This document shows, one piece after another, positions 1 through 7,992 of a stretch of 64,000 nucleotides of DNA. The stretch is from positions 1 to 64,000 of the forward strand of contig CANQTC010000001.1 in NCBI GenBank assembly GCA_947626675.1, read 5' to 3'. The notes under the pieces were generated by a model. That model was not told the origin of the DNA. It saw only the letters and a program-made list of their open reading frames with translations, and searched no databases. The position numbers and the translations under genes were made by a program. This DNA is from an uncultured Coprococcus sp. GTDB lineage: Bacteria; Bacillota; Clostridia; Lachnospirales; Lachnospiraceae. How positions within the stretch are numbered: the first letter of the stretch is position 1; each line of letters begins with the position of its first letter.

Positions 1-68
1 TCCTAATAATTGTATTATATAATGATTTAGGAAAAATCTCATTTTAATTTGATTTATTTATATACTAA

Positions 69-371
69 CAGCAAATAGGGTTACTTATTTTAAATAATGG
101 TGTTTATAAAGGAAAAAGGGTGATTAGTTCTTCGTATATTAATGAAATGAAAAGGAAGCAAATCACATTGGATGTTTATAAGACTAATAATCCACTAAAT
201 CCAATCGGTTATGGTTATGGTTTGTGGTATGTCAATCCAAATGTTCATTATATAAGTGGAGCTAACGGACAATATATTATTGTTGATGAAAGGAAAGGGA
301 TTGTAATTACCATTATGAGTACAGGCGAAATATATCCAATGCTGTCGCAAATTCAGAAATGGTTGTTGTAA
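69..371 (+). pseudogene. C-terminal remnant of a beta-lactamase-family serine hydrolase
   Basis: The open frame from base 69 reads like the last 100 residues of a class C beta-lactamase-like serine hydrolase: a LLILNNGVYKGKRVIS stretch, then a GYGYGLWYV / GANGQYIIVDERKGI segment, which are the usual final strands of that fold. The track starts it at GTG 120, but the family resemblance continues upstream of that codon. It is interrupted at 66-68 (TAA), with a D-L-F-I-Y run before it and another in-frame stop at 45-47. No SxxK or YxN active-site region lies in the window, so it cannot be a working enzyme as seen. The missing N-terminus may lie before base 1. Confidence 0.6.
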
Positions 372-858
372 AAGTGTTTTCCTTTTCAAGACTGGATGAA
401 TGATATGGATCTAAAGAACAGAATCTCAGATAAGTGATACAGAAGTGGGTAAAGGGTATCCCCCTAAGTGGGGGATGAATCTTTTCGCAAAAGGTGACAG
501 TTTTGCTATTTAGTATAAGAAGTAACTTTCACCGCATGTTGAGACTGTATGTCTCTTGAGCAACCGAAAACCGGATACGAAAGTACGGATCGATGTGGAG
601 CTGGAAGACTCTACTATCGTATCAAGGACGCAAAGAAGAATCAGAACTGAAAACAGGTGGTGCCTATGGTCCGGCTCAGATGATTCGGAAGGGTAATTGG
701 TTAGCAACGACAATCACAGAAAACGGAGGGATTCATAATGACAAAAAAGAGAAGCATCAAGGCGTATAAAATTCAAAGTTTCGTCATAGAATATTTTTAA
801 CAAATGCCTGCAATCGCAAGCAAAAGCAAATATAATAAAGAAAAAAGGAGGCGATACT
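372..858. other. Gene-free stretch with hairpin and small-ORF debris
   Basis: About 490 bases without a recognisable gene. A small perfect hairpin (ATCCCCC-TAAGT-GGGGGAT) sits at 458-476. Between about 566 and 771 a frame without an ATG at its start stays open for about 68 codons (it includes GGAYGPAQMIRKGNW), which looks more like decayed coding sequence than random DNA, but I do not recognise the family. A 20-codon ORF at 738-800 has a good ribosome binding site. Together with the broken genes on both sides, this suggests the remains of a mobile or accessory segment. Confidence 0.35.
738..800 (+). CDS. Small ORF of 20 codons, unknown
   Basis: ATG at 738 is preceded by GGAGGG with a 7-base gap, a well-formed initiation site, and encodes a basic 20-residue peptide beginning MTKKRSIKAYKIQSF before TAA at 798-800. 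It may be the surviving 5' end of a longer, deleted gene or a genuine small peptide. Nothing else supports translation and I recognise no family. Confidence 0.25.
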   Translation: MTKKRSIKAYKIQSFVIEYF

Positions 859-1167
859 ATGGCAAATACATCCGCTGTTTATGCAAGAATAGATACCAAC
901 CTCAAGGATAATGCTGAGAGCATTCTTTCTCAGCTTGGCATTTCTCCATCCAATGCAATTCAGATGCTTTATAGCCAGATTGTACTGAAGAAGGGGATGC
1001 CATTTGAATTGAAACTTCCTTCTTCTAAACCATTAGCTGTTGGTGCAATGACAAGAGAACAGCTTGATGCAGAACTTCAGAAGGGGGGCGATTCCATCAA
1101 AGCAGGAAAGCTATATTCTGCAGATGAAGTCGATGAGGCACTTGCAAAGGAGTTTGGCATTCGATGA
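859..1167 (+). CDS. RelB/DinJ-family antitoxin
   Basis: A 102-residue protein with the N-terminal ribbon-helix-helix start of the RelB/DinJ family (SAVYARIDTNLKDNAESIL, then a helix containing GISPSNAIQML), followed by the usual KKGMPFELKLP linker and an acidic C-terminal tail that would wrap the toxin. It follows an AAAGGAGGCG ribosome binding site. In this family the antitoxin neutralises a RelE/YafQ-type mRNA endonuclease and represses its own operon through the ribbon-helix-helix domain. Here the partner is only a fragment (next entry), so the antitoxin appears to be an orphan. Confidence 0.85.
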   Translation: MANTSAVYARIDTNLKDNAESILSQLGISPSNAIQMLYSQIVLKKGMPFELKLPSSKPLAVGAMTREQLDAELQKGGDSIKAGKLYSADEVDEALAKEFGIR

Positions 1168-1298
1168 AAATGCATCAGCTTCCGGTAGACAACTTTATTG
1201 TGTATTATCTTGTCAATGACGAGGAAAGGGCAGTTACAGTAGCTCGAGTATTCTACGGTGGTCGTGATATTGAAGAAATCATAAATTCAAATAAATAA
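1164..1298 (+). pseudogene. C-terminal fragment of RelE/ParE-type toxin
   Basis: The frame overlaps the antitoxin stop by ATGA and encodes 44 residues, MHQLPVDNFIVYYLVNDEER then VFYGGRDIEEIIN. These match the last third of RelE/ParE-superfamily toxins (the strand with N-x-I-V-Y-Y, then V-x-x-x-Y-G-x-R-D). A full toxin is about 90-110 residues, so the N-terminal half, with much of the RNA-binding surface, is missing. An internal deletion probably joined the antitoxin end to the toxin tail; the ATG at the overlap may be an internal methionine by origin. Confidence 0.6.
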
Positions 1299-1399
1299 AC
1301 CGTAATGGAGCTTTCGTGTAAAAAAACATTTCCTGGCTTTTCCGGAAGTTAGAATATTTATTTGGGGCTTTTCTGCATTAATAATACAGGAGAACGATA

Positions 1400-3076
1400 A
1401 TGATTGGAATGATACAGCATATTTTGGATTCAAGCGATATTTTAAAAGTTGTGATAAGCTTTGCTATTCTGCTTTATCTCATAGCTTTGATTATTATTCA
1501 CGGCAAGATGAAAAAAAGGCGCAAAAGTGCAAAGATATGGAATATACTATGCTTTGTTCCCGTTGTATTTTCAGCAGTTCATTTTGCTGTATTTACTTGG
1601 GGCAGCGCATTTCTCTACATAATGCCAAGTTATATATGTATTTACATCCCATCGGTTTTAATGGCGATTTTCCCTTTGCTGCACAAGAAGAAGCCTCTTA
1701 AATTTATCGGAAATGTTCTCTGCATTACAATCAGCTTGGTGCTTTTGGTGCTATCGGTATCCACTAAAGTCGCCAACTACACAAGAAAAAGCATGAGAGA
1801 CGCATATATTTCCTTGTGCGGTTATCTTGAGGAAAATTATGTGCTGAGCGAATGGAAAAAAGCAGATTACGAAAAACTTAAGGCTGACGGACTGGTGCTT
1901 ATAAGTGAAGCAGAAAAAACAGGCAACACCGATAAATACTATGAGGCACTTTATAAGCTTGTTGATTCTTTTCACGACGGTCACATGAGTTTATCGTTTT
2001 ACAATACTGATTATTCCTATGAACTGGAAAATTTAATGAAATTCGGAGATTACGGCATTTCGCTTATAACATTGGATAACGGTGACACTATCGCTGTAAA
2101 TATAATCGAGGATATAGAAATCAAAGACGGAGATATTATTACGGAATGGAATGGTATTCCCATCGATGAAGCGATAGACAACGTTTCCCTGCCTGTTACC
2201 ACGGGTACCACACTTGAAAATGTGAGAATACAGAAAACCTTTTATTTAGCAGGTATCGGAGGTGACACCGCAGAAGTAACATATATAGGTTCCGACGGCA
2301 CAGAAGCTACTGCAACATTGAACAGAATTGATGGGAATATACCGAGAGCAATTAAGTCCTTCAGTCTGTTTACTTGTTCAAGAAATGAAGAATATGATTA
2401 CCGAATGCTTAGCGATAATATCGGATATTTAAGGGTAACAGCAGAAGAAACAAATGAACTTAGCGATACAATTGCTTATATTACAGGTAATCATACAACT
2501 GCAAGAGAAATCTTCAGAGAAGATTTGAGAGAATTAAGAAATCAGGGCATGACAAAGCTTGTGATTGATATTAGAAATAATGAGGGCGGATATGAAGACA
2601 TCGCCACAGCACTTACAAGTCTTTTCACAAAAGAGCAGATGTATGCTTTTTCCCTTGGGGTAAAGAACGGAAAGGAAACCGAATGTGTTATTGACAGATA
2701 TGTAATGCCTGACGGTGAATTCAGCAATCTGAAAATCCTTGTACTGACAGGCATGTGCTGCAGTTCAGCAGGAGATGGGTTGACCTTGTATTTATCAAGG
2801 CTGCCCAATGTAACGGTTGCAGGGCTCACAAATCCTTCGGGAATAAATCAGGAAACGGGCGGATATGTTTATATGCCTGAAAATGTGGTTATTTCTTTTC
2901 CTGTGGGACTTGTACTTGATGAAAAAGGCAATCCTAATATTGATGTTGACTATACACAGCAAAGCAGAAATCCTGTTGATATTAAAATTCCTCTTGATAA
3001 AGAAGCAGCTTTAAAGATATTCGGCGGCGAGGATTATGAGCTTGAATGGGCAATTGATTATCTGAATAAAAATTGA
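1400..3076 (+). CDS. Membrane-anchored S41-family (C-terminal processing) peptidase
   Basis: 558 residues. The first ~130 carry about four hydrophobic segments, so the protein is polytopic at its N-terminus, with the rest probably outside the membrane. Residues ~140-300 contain a helical region and a PDZ-like part (GDIITEWNGIPIDEAI). The S41 protease core follows: DIRNNEGGYEDIA matches the 'DxRxNxGG' element and TGMCCSSAGDGL carries the expected nucleophilic serine region. A GAGAA-type ribosome binding site precedes the ATG. The substrate cannot be told from sequence. It stands alone, flanked by an unrelated toxin remnant and a terminator. Confidence 0.8.
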   Translation: MIGMIQHILDSSDILKVVISFAILLYLIALIIIHGKMKKRRKSAKIWNILCFVPVVFSAVHFAVFTWGSAFLYIMPSYICIYIPSVLMAIFPLLHKKKPLKFIGNVLCITISLVLLVLSVSTKVANYTRKSMRDAYISLCGYLEENYVLSEWKKADYEKLKADGLVLISEAEKTGNTDKYYEALYKLVDSFHDGHMSLSFYNTDYSYELENLMKFGDYGISLITLDNGDTIAVNIIEDIEIKDGDIITEWNGIPIDEAIDNVSLPVTTGTTLENVRIQKTFYLAGIGGDTAEVTYIGSDGTEATATLNRIDGNIPRAIKSFSLFTCSRNEEYDYRMLSDNIGYLRVTAEETNELSDTIAYITGNHTTAREIFREDLRELRNQGMTKLVIDIRNNEGGYEDIATALTSLFTKEQMYAFSLGVKNGKETECVIDRYVMPDGEFSNLKILVLTGMCCSSAGDGLTLYLSRLPNVTVAGLTNPSGINQETGGYVYMPENVVISFPVGLVLDEKGNPNIDVDYTQQSRNPVDIKIPLDKEAALKIFGGEDYELEWAIDYLNKN

Positions 3077-3101
3077 AAATAAGTTACAACACTTTTGATT
3101 T

Positions 3102-3145
3102 GCACCTTATTCTCCTGAAATGGAGAATGGGTGCATTTCTATTTT
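3102..3145 (+). terminator. Rho-independent terminator after the S41 peptidase
   Basis: GCACC-TT-ATTCTCC pairs with GGAGAAT-GGGTGC around a TGAAAT loop, followed by ATTTCTATTTT. It lies 25 bases after the S41 stop codon. Confidence 0.65.
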
Positions 3146-3288
3146 AATAAAGGTTTGTTGCAGTTAGTTTTCCATTCAATTTAAAAGATTAAAAAAATAT
3201 TTTTCCATAAAAATCAAATTTCTATCCGTATATTATGCAAAGGGAAACTTAATTACCAATTATTTATATGATAGCAGGAGGATATGTT

Positions 3289-4407
3289 ATGAAAAAGAAA
3301 ATGCTTGTTTTAATTGGATTGATGCTTATTTGTACCGGATGCGGAAATGCCGGATATAAAAGTGAAGCAACAATTGAAAAACAGAATGGAGATTTTGAAT
3401 ATTTTGAAGATGTTGATGAAAATCAGGAAAATGCCGGACTGGGTGTTTCTTATTCAGTAAATAGTAACAGTGCGGATGGATATTATGAAACGGAGGAATT
3501 TGCGGATGAAGCAGTAACAGAGGCCGCAGCCACCGCAGAAAAAGGGAGCAATGGTTCGTCAGATTTACAGGCAAAAGAAGAAACATCAGAAAAATTAAAT
3601 AAAGAGATGCTTGTGTATCGCGGTGAATTAAGTATTGATACGTTAGATTTTGAGAAGTCGGTCAGTGATTTCAAAGCGTTGATAGACGAGAAAAAAGGAT
3701 TTATAGAAACGGAATCCTATACAGATAATTATAACAGAAACAGCTATTATGCGATTGATAAGGAATATAAACATAACGTATATTCGGCTACGGTAAGAGT
3801 GCCAAGCAGTGAATATGATATTGTTATGAATTCCGGAACAAACCTCGGTGATGTCAGAAACCGATATTCTAATGCTTCTAACGTCACACAGCAATATGGA
3901 ACATATAAGTCACAGCTTGAAATATATGAAACACAATACGACAGGTATCTGGCATTGCTTAAAGACGCTACAGAAGATGAGTATGCATTACAGATTGAAA
4001 ACGAATTATTTGATATTCAGGTACAGATAGCTGATTTGAAATCAGGTATTACCAATATAGAAAATGATGTATCTTATTCCTATATTGATATTACCATCAA
4101 GGAGGTATCGAAATACGAAGAAGAACCGACAGTAAAAGATACATTCTTTGACAGATTGAAGAATACATGCAAAAATTCATGGGAAGATTTCCTGGATTTC
4201 CTTGAAGACATTGTGTTCTATATCATTATGAATATATATTATATTGTTATAATCGTAGTTGTTGTTATTGTAATCTGGAGATTGTTTAGGAAGAAGCGGG
4301 GAATAAAGAAGAATAAAAAGGACAGAAAAAGTAAAGTTTTGAAAGAAGAAGTTCAAAATCATCCGGATGCTGTAATAGAAAAACAGGATGAGCAGGAAAA
4401 TCAGTAA
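3289..4407 (+). CDS. DUF4349-domain lipoprotein
   Basis: The ATG at 3289 is chosen over the track start because AGCAGGAGGATATGTT places the ribosome binding site 8 bases before it; this gives 372 residues beginning MKKKMLVLIG. A lipobox (LICTGCG) predicts signal peptidase II cleavage and lipid attachment. A low-complexity acidic linker precedes a DUF4349 domain (LVYRGELSIDTLDFE onwards, with a central coiled-coil part), and a strong transmembrane helix near residues 315-340 is followed by a basic, charged cytoplasmic tail. Function is unknown. Carrying both a lipid anchor and a C-terminal helix is typical of the family. Confidence 0.85.
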   Translation: MKKKMLVLIGLMLICTGCGNAGYKSEATIEKQNGDFEYFEDVDENQENAGLGVSYSVNSNSADGYYETEEFADEAVTEAAATAEKGSNGSSDLQAKEETSEKLNKEMLVYRGELSIDTLDFEKSVSDFKALIDEKKGFIETESYTDNYNRNSYYAIDKEYKHNVYSATVRVPSSEYDIVMNSGTNLGDVRNRYSNASNVTQQYGTYKSQLEIYETQYDRYLALLKDATEDEYALQIENELFDIQVQIADLKSGITNIENDVSYSYIDITIKEVSKYEEEPTVKDTFFDRLKNTCKNSWEDFLDFLEDIVFYIIMNIYYIVIIVVVVIVIWRLFRKKRGIKKNKKDRKSKVLKEEVQNHPDAVIEKQDEQENQ

Positions 4408-4427
4408 TATAAAATTGTATCAGCAGA

Positions 4428-4464
4428 AGAGCCACAGGAATGAATATGTCTTGTGGCTCTTTTA
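4428..4464 (+). terminator. Terminator after the DUF4349 gene
   Basis: AGAGCCACA pairs with TGTGGCTCT, then TTTT. It is 21 bases after the stop codon of the lipoprotein gene. Confidence 0.75.
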
Positions 4465-4480
4465 AAACCAGTTATTTTCG

Positions 4481-4729
4481 TGATATAATGTGAACACTTA
4501 ACGAATTCAAGCGAAGCGCAGAATGAGTTTAGTGAGAACTTACATCTGAGACCTTAGAGAATACAAGCGAAGCGCAGTATGAGCTTAGTTCACATGATGC
4601 AATGTGAACACTTAACGAATTCAAGCGAAGCGCAGAATGAGTTTAGTGAGAGCTTACATCTGAGACCTTAGAGAATACAAGCGGAGCGCAGTATGAGCTT
4701 AGTTCACATGATGCAATGTGAACACTTAA
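4481..4729 (+). repeat. 114-bp tandem repeat with covarying hairpin half-units
   Basis: Two 114-base units begin at 4489 and 4603 with only two base differences, followed by the first 13 bases of a third unit at 4717. Each unit starts TGTGAAC and has GTTCACA near its end, and contains two related half-units around AAGCGAAGCGCAG. In one half the flanks are ATTC...GAAT and CTTAA...TTTAG, in the other ATAC...GTAT and CTTAG...CTTAG, so pairing bases change together. The first unit is preceded by TGATATAAT, an extended -10-like element. Related fragments lie at 18018-18036 and 43196-43240. Confidence 0.8.
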
Positions 4730-4761
4730 TACGGTAATAAAAAACATGGAGGTACAACAAT

Positions 4762-5244
4762 ATGCAGCATACAATCAATCCGGTATATGATGAGAAATCA
4801 AAAATTTTAATTTTGGGAAGCTTTCCTTCTGTGAAATCCAGAGAGACAGGATTTTTTTATGGTCATCCGCAAAATCGGTTTTGGAAGGTTCTGGCATCCA
4901 TATATCAAGAAAGCGTTCCCAAAACAATAGAAGAAAAAAAGGCTTTTTTGCTGCAAAATCATGTTGCAGTCTGGGATGTGATACATTCCTGTGATATTTC
5001 CGGTTCATCAGACAGCAGTATTAAGAATGTTGTAGCAAATGATTTGCGTGTTATTCTCGAGCATACAGAAATTGAACATATATTTGTAAATGGCAGAAAG
5101 GCTTACGAATTATATAATCAATATATATTTCCGAAAATAAACAAAAAGGCGGTCTGCCTGCCGTCAACCAGTCCTGCCAATGCTGCATGGGGACTGGACA
5201 GGCTGATTGCGGCATGGAAAGCTGCAATTAACAGCGGCTCTTAA
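4762..5244 (+). CDS. DNA-deoxyinosine (hypoxanthine) glycosylase, uracil-DNA glycosylase superfamily
   Basis: 160 residues, the full length of the single-domain TIGR04274-type glycosylases. The start of the fold is clear: ILILGSFPSVKSRETGFFYGHPQNRFW, with the GSFPS motif and the YGHPQNRFW substrate-pocket motif, then VAVWDVIHSCDISGSSD and a C-terminal LPSTSPANA segment. Such enzymes remove deaminated bases from DNA and act in base excision repair in the cytoplasm. GGAGG lies nine bases before the ATG. The gene sits directly behind the 114-bp repeat array, which may carry its promoter, and its 3' end overlaps the convergent membrane-protein gene by 17 bases. Confidence 0.85.
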   Translation: MQHTINPVYDEKSKILILGSFPSVKSRETGFFYGHPQNRFWKVLASIYQESVPKTIEEKKAFLLQNHVAVWDVIHSCDISGSSDSSIKNVVANDLRVILEHTEIEHIFVNGRKAYELYNQYIFPKINKKAVCLPSTSPANAAWGLDRLIAAWKAAINSGS

Positions 5245-5782
5245 TATCTTTTCTAAATAATATTTTGAATACGGTTCGTATGAAAGGCTGTATAAAAAAT
5301 AATTGTGATAAAAATGCAAATGGCAGGTTGTAACATAACAGTTTAAGCCAGTTTGCAAGCAGGGTAAAGATATGAAAGCCTGTATAATATGGATAGTACA
5401 TAATAGCGGCTATCAAACTCATAGCAGGACACATCAGTCCAACTGTAGCGCAAATGATTGTTGTTTCAAATAGCACAGGATGTGTCGTCTGGGGCTCAAA
5501 GACTTTGCAGGCAAGTTTAAACGAGCAGGGACTGCCCATTACACATTCCAATAAATAGGCAAAACAGAATTCAATTAATATAACAGCCCAGATAGGGAGC
5601 AGATGTCCAAACATCATAATTCCGCCATTTAAGTGAATTCCGTTTAATACGCCGGTAGCGCCGTCAATAGAAGCAAAATAATTTCCATTTACAACATACA
5701 GACTATAAAATACATATGCGTGAACAGTCACGATTACAGTAAGTAGTGCAAATATCATTCTTTGAAATTGGTTTCTTGGCAT
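5228..5782 (-). CDS. DUF2798-like four-helix membrane protein
   Basis: The start at 5782 is chosen because AAGGAGGATTATT precedes it; the track's longer N-terminus lacks a ribosome binding site. The 184-residue product begins MPRNQFQRMIFALLTVIVTVHAY, resembling DUF2798 proteins, and has about four hydrophobic helices, the paired arrangement suggesting a duplicated two-helix unit. Role unknown. The gene is convergent with, and overlaps by 17 bases, the glycosylase gene. Confidence 0.65.
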   Translation of the reverse strand: MPRNQFQRMIFALLTVIVTVHAYVFYSLYVVNGNYFASIDGATGVLNGIHLNGGIMMFGHLLPIWAVILIEFCFAYLLECVMGSPCSFKLACKVFEPQTTHPVLFETTIICATVGLMCPAMSLIAAIMYYPYYTGFHIFTLLANWLKLLCYNLPFAFLSQLFFIQPFIRTVFKILFRKDIKSRC

Positions 5783-6086
5783 AATAATCCTCCTTAGCGC
5801 ATAAAAAAACAAGCAATGCTTTATGGCTGTAAATCAATGTTTTACATATTCCGTAATCAGATTTACGTGCCAAGCACTACTTGTGTCATTATGTATCAAT
5901 ATTTTTTTGCCTGCTTATAGTATCATATTTTTTTCTTAAAAATCAAGAATAAATTATACAAATTAATTATTTATTCACCATACGCTACTTATTTTATGTT
6001 ATGATAGATAATTGAGAAAAACTCTATTTTATGATTTTATTTCAATGAGTTTTATAAGTTCCTGTTATATTATGGGAGGGATTAGG
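5783..6086. other. Divergent intergenic region, 304 bases
   Basis: This separates the leftward DUF2798 gene from the rightward aldo/keto reductase. It holds an inverted pair GTAAATC...GATTTAC (5829-5866) in what would be the leader of the leftward gene, and AT-rich promoter-like stretches. No RNA family or clear operator was recognised. Confidence 0.4.
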
Positions 6087-7082
6087 ATGTATACTGCAAA
6101 TGAAAAACGATATGACAATATGATATATAATCGGGTAGGCGACAGCGGTTTAAAGCTTCTGGCGATATCGCTTGGCTTATGGCAGAATTTTGGCAGCGGA
6201 AGTACATTTTCAAATGTAGAGAATATGTGCCGTACCGCATTTGATTTAGGAATTACACATTTTGATTTGGCAAATAATTACGGGCATCCATATAATGGCT
6301 CTGCTGAAGAAAACTTTAGAAGGGTACTTGACAATGGACTTCGCAGCTATCGCGATGAATTATGCATTTCGACGAAAGCCGGCTATGAAATGTGGGATGG
6401 TCCTTATGGAAACAGGAACGGAAGCCGTAAATATCTGATTGCATCATTGAATCAGAGCTTAAAGCGGATGGGACTTGAGTATGTAGATATCTATTATCAC
6501 CATATTTTCGATTCAGATACGCCGCTTTATGAAACAGCACTTGCACTTGACCATGTTGTAAGACAGGGAAAGGCGCTCTATATTGGCATTTCAAATTATA
6601 ACAAAGAGCAGACTGCAAAGATACAGAAGATATTTCAGGAACTGAGGACACCGTTTATTATCAATCAGCCTTCATATTCCATGTTGAACAGATGGGTAGA
6701 AGAAGATGGACTTGCTCAATACAGTATTGAAAACGGTTTGGGACTTGCTGTGTTCTCACCGCTATATCAGGGATTTTTGACAGACCGTTATTTAAACGGA
6801 GTGCCGCAGGATTCAAGGGTAGGTAAGGGCAGTACATGGATTGGCAGCGAATTAACGGAAGCAATGGTTATAAAACTGAATAAACTAAATGATATTGCAA
6901 AAAACAGAGGTCAGAAACTCTCACAGATGGCAATCGCATGGCTGTTAAAGAATAAAGCTGTGGCAACCGTATTGATTGGAGCAAGCAGACCGCAGCAAAT
7001 TATCGAAAATGTTGAAGCGCTGAACAATCCTGACTTTACAAAAGAAGAACTTGACAAGATTCAAAAAGTCCTTATGGAATAA
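6087..7082 (+). CDS. Aldo/keto reductase, YghZ-like
   Basis: The start at 6087 is preferred because GGGAGGG lies 7 bases before it; the upstream 25 codons of the track ORF lack one. The 331-residue protein shows the aldo/keto reductase catalytic set: aspartate and tyrosine in DLANNYG, lysine in STKAGYEMWDG, and histidine in DIYYHHIFD, with the C-terminal NADP-binding region IGASRPQQIIENV. The NYGHPYNGSAEENF sequence resembles YghZ/AKR14-type enzymes that reduce L-glyceraldehyde 3-phosphate and other aldehydes. Substrate here is inferred only. It is followed after 73 bases by the DUF3737 gene. Confidence 0.85.
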   Translation: MYTANEKRYDNMIYNRVGDSGLKLLAISLGLWQNFGSGSTFSNVENMCRTAFDLGITHFDLANNYGHPYNGSAEENFRRVLDNGLRSYRDELCISTKAGYEMWDGPYGNRNGSRKYLIASLNQSLKRMGLEYVDIYYHHIFDSDTPLYETALALDHVVRQGKALYIGISNYNKEQTAKIQKIFQELRTPFIINQPSYSMLNRWVEEDGLAQYSIENGLGLAVFSPLYQGFLTDRYLNGVPQDSRVGKGSTWIGSELTEAMVIKLNKLNDIAKNRGQKLSQMAIAWLLKNKAVATVLIGASRPQQIIENVEALNNPDFTKEELDKIQKVLME

Positions 7083-7155
7083 AAGGATTACAACAGACTG
7101 TTTTTTGGTCTGACTGATAAGAAATATAGAAATAACCGGGAGAACTGAAAATACG

Positions 7156-7992
7156 ATGGATAAAATTGTAAACAAAACTTTTGATGAAGAAAGAGCTTTA
7201 TATGGAAGTAAAAATATTATAGTGGAAAATTGCAGATTTGATGGTCCGGCAGACGGAGAAAGTGCGCTTAAAGAGTCGGAAAATATTCAGGCGAAGCATT
7301 GTCTGTTTAACCTCCGGTATCCTTTTTGGCACGATAATAATCTTAAAATTATGGATTCAGAAATGACAGAACAATGCAGAGCCGCATTATGGTATTCAAA
7401 AAATATAGAAATAAATCATACAAAGATGCATGGAATTAAGGCTTTAAGAGAATGTAGTCAGGTGAATATAAACGGATGTCATATTATATCGCCGGAATTT
7501 GGATGGTCTGTACATGAAATAAAAATGGAAGACTGTGATGTGGAAAGCGAATACTTTATGATGCGCGCTACAGATTTGAATTTCAAAGATATCAAAATGA
7601 AGGGAAAATATTCTTTTCAGTATATTGAAAATTCAATATTTGAAAATTGTACCTTTGATACGAAGGATGCGTTCTGGCATGCAAAAAATGTGGTAATAAA
7701 AAATAGTGTTATCAAAGGCGAATATCTGGCATGGTATTGTGAACATGTTACTTTTGAAAATTGCAGGATAATTGGTACACAGCCGCTTTGTTACTGTAAA
7801 GATTTAAAACTGATTGACTGTGAGATGTATGATGCAGATTTCTGTTTTGAGAAATCTGAAGTGGAAGCTACGATTACAACTCCTGTAATCAGTATCAAAA
7901 ATCCTTTGGCTGGACATATTTCTGTTCCAAAGGCAGAAGAAATCATTATGGATGATAAAAAAGCGGCAGGAGAGATTCGTGTTGAAAAATAA
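7156..7992 (+). CDS. DUF3737-family right-handed beta-helix protein
   Basis: 278 residues made of short repeating turns of the kind NxxIxNSxxxG / xxFENCTF / FWHAKNVVIKNS, the pattern of a right-handed beta helix, without a signal peptide. The opening KTFDEERALYGSKNIIVENCRFDGPADGESALKE is characteristic of DUF3737. Biochemical role is unknown; beta-helix folds often bind carbohydrate. Its last bases overlap the MATE gene and carry that gene's ribosome binding site, so the two are probably translated together. Confidence 0.85.
   Translation: MDKIVNKTFDEERALYGSKNIIVENCRFDGPADGESALKESENIQAKHCLFNLRYPFWHDNNLKIMDSEMTEQCRAALWYSKNIEINHTKMHGIKALRECSQVNINGCHIISPEFGWSVHEIKMEDCDVESEYFMMRATDLNFKDIKMKGKYSFQYIENSIFENCTFDTKDAFWHAKNVVIKNSVIKGEYLAWYCEHVTFENCRIIGTQPLCYCKDLKLIDCEMYDADFCFEKSEVEATITTPVISIKNPLAGHISVPKAEEIIMDDKKAAGEIRVEK

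Noticed and set aside
500-800. Group II intron or retron remnant
   Set aside because: Some short stems are suggestive, but no domain V, reverse transcriptase or msr/msd pattern could be identified.
4481-4729. CRISPR array
   Set aside because: The repeat is 114 bases, tandem without spacers, and no cas gene is near.
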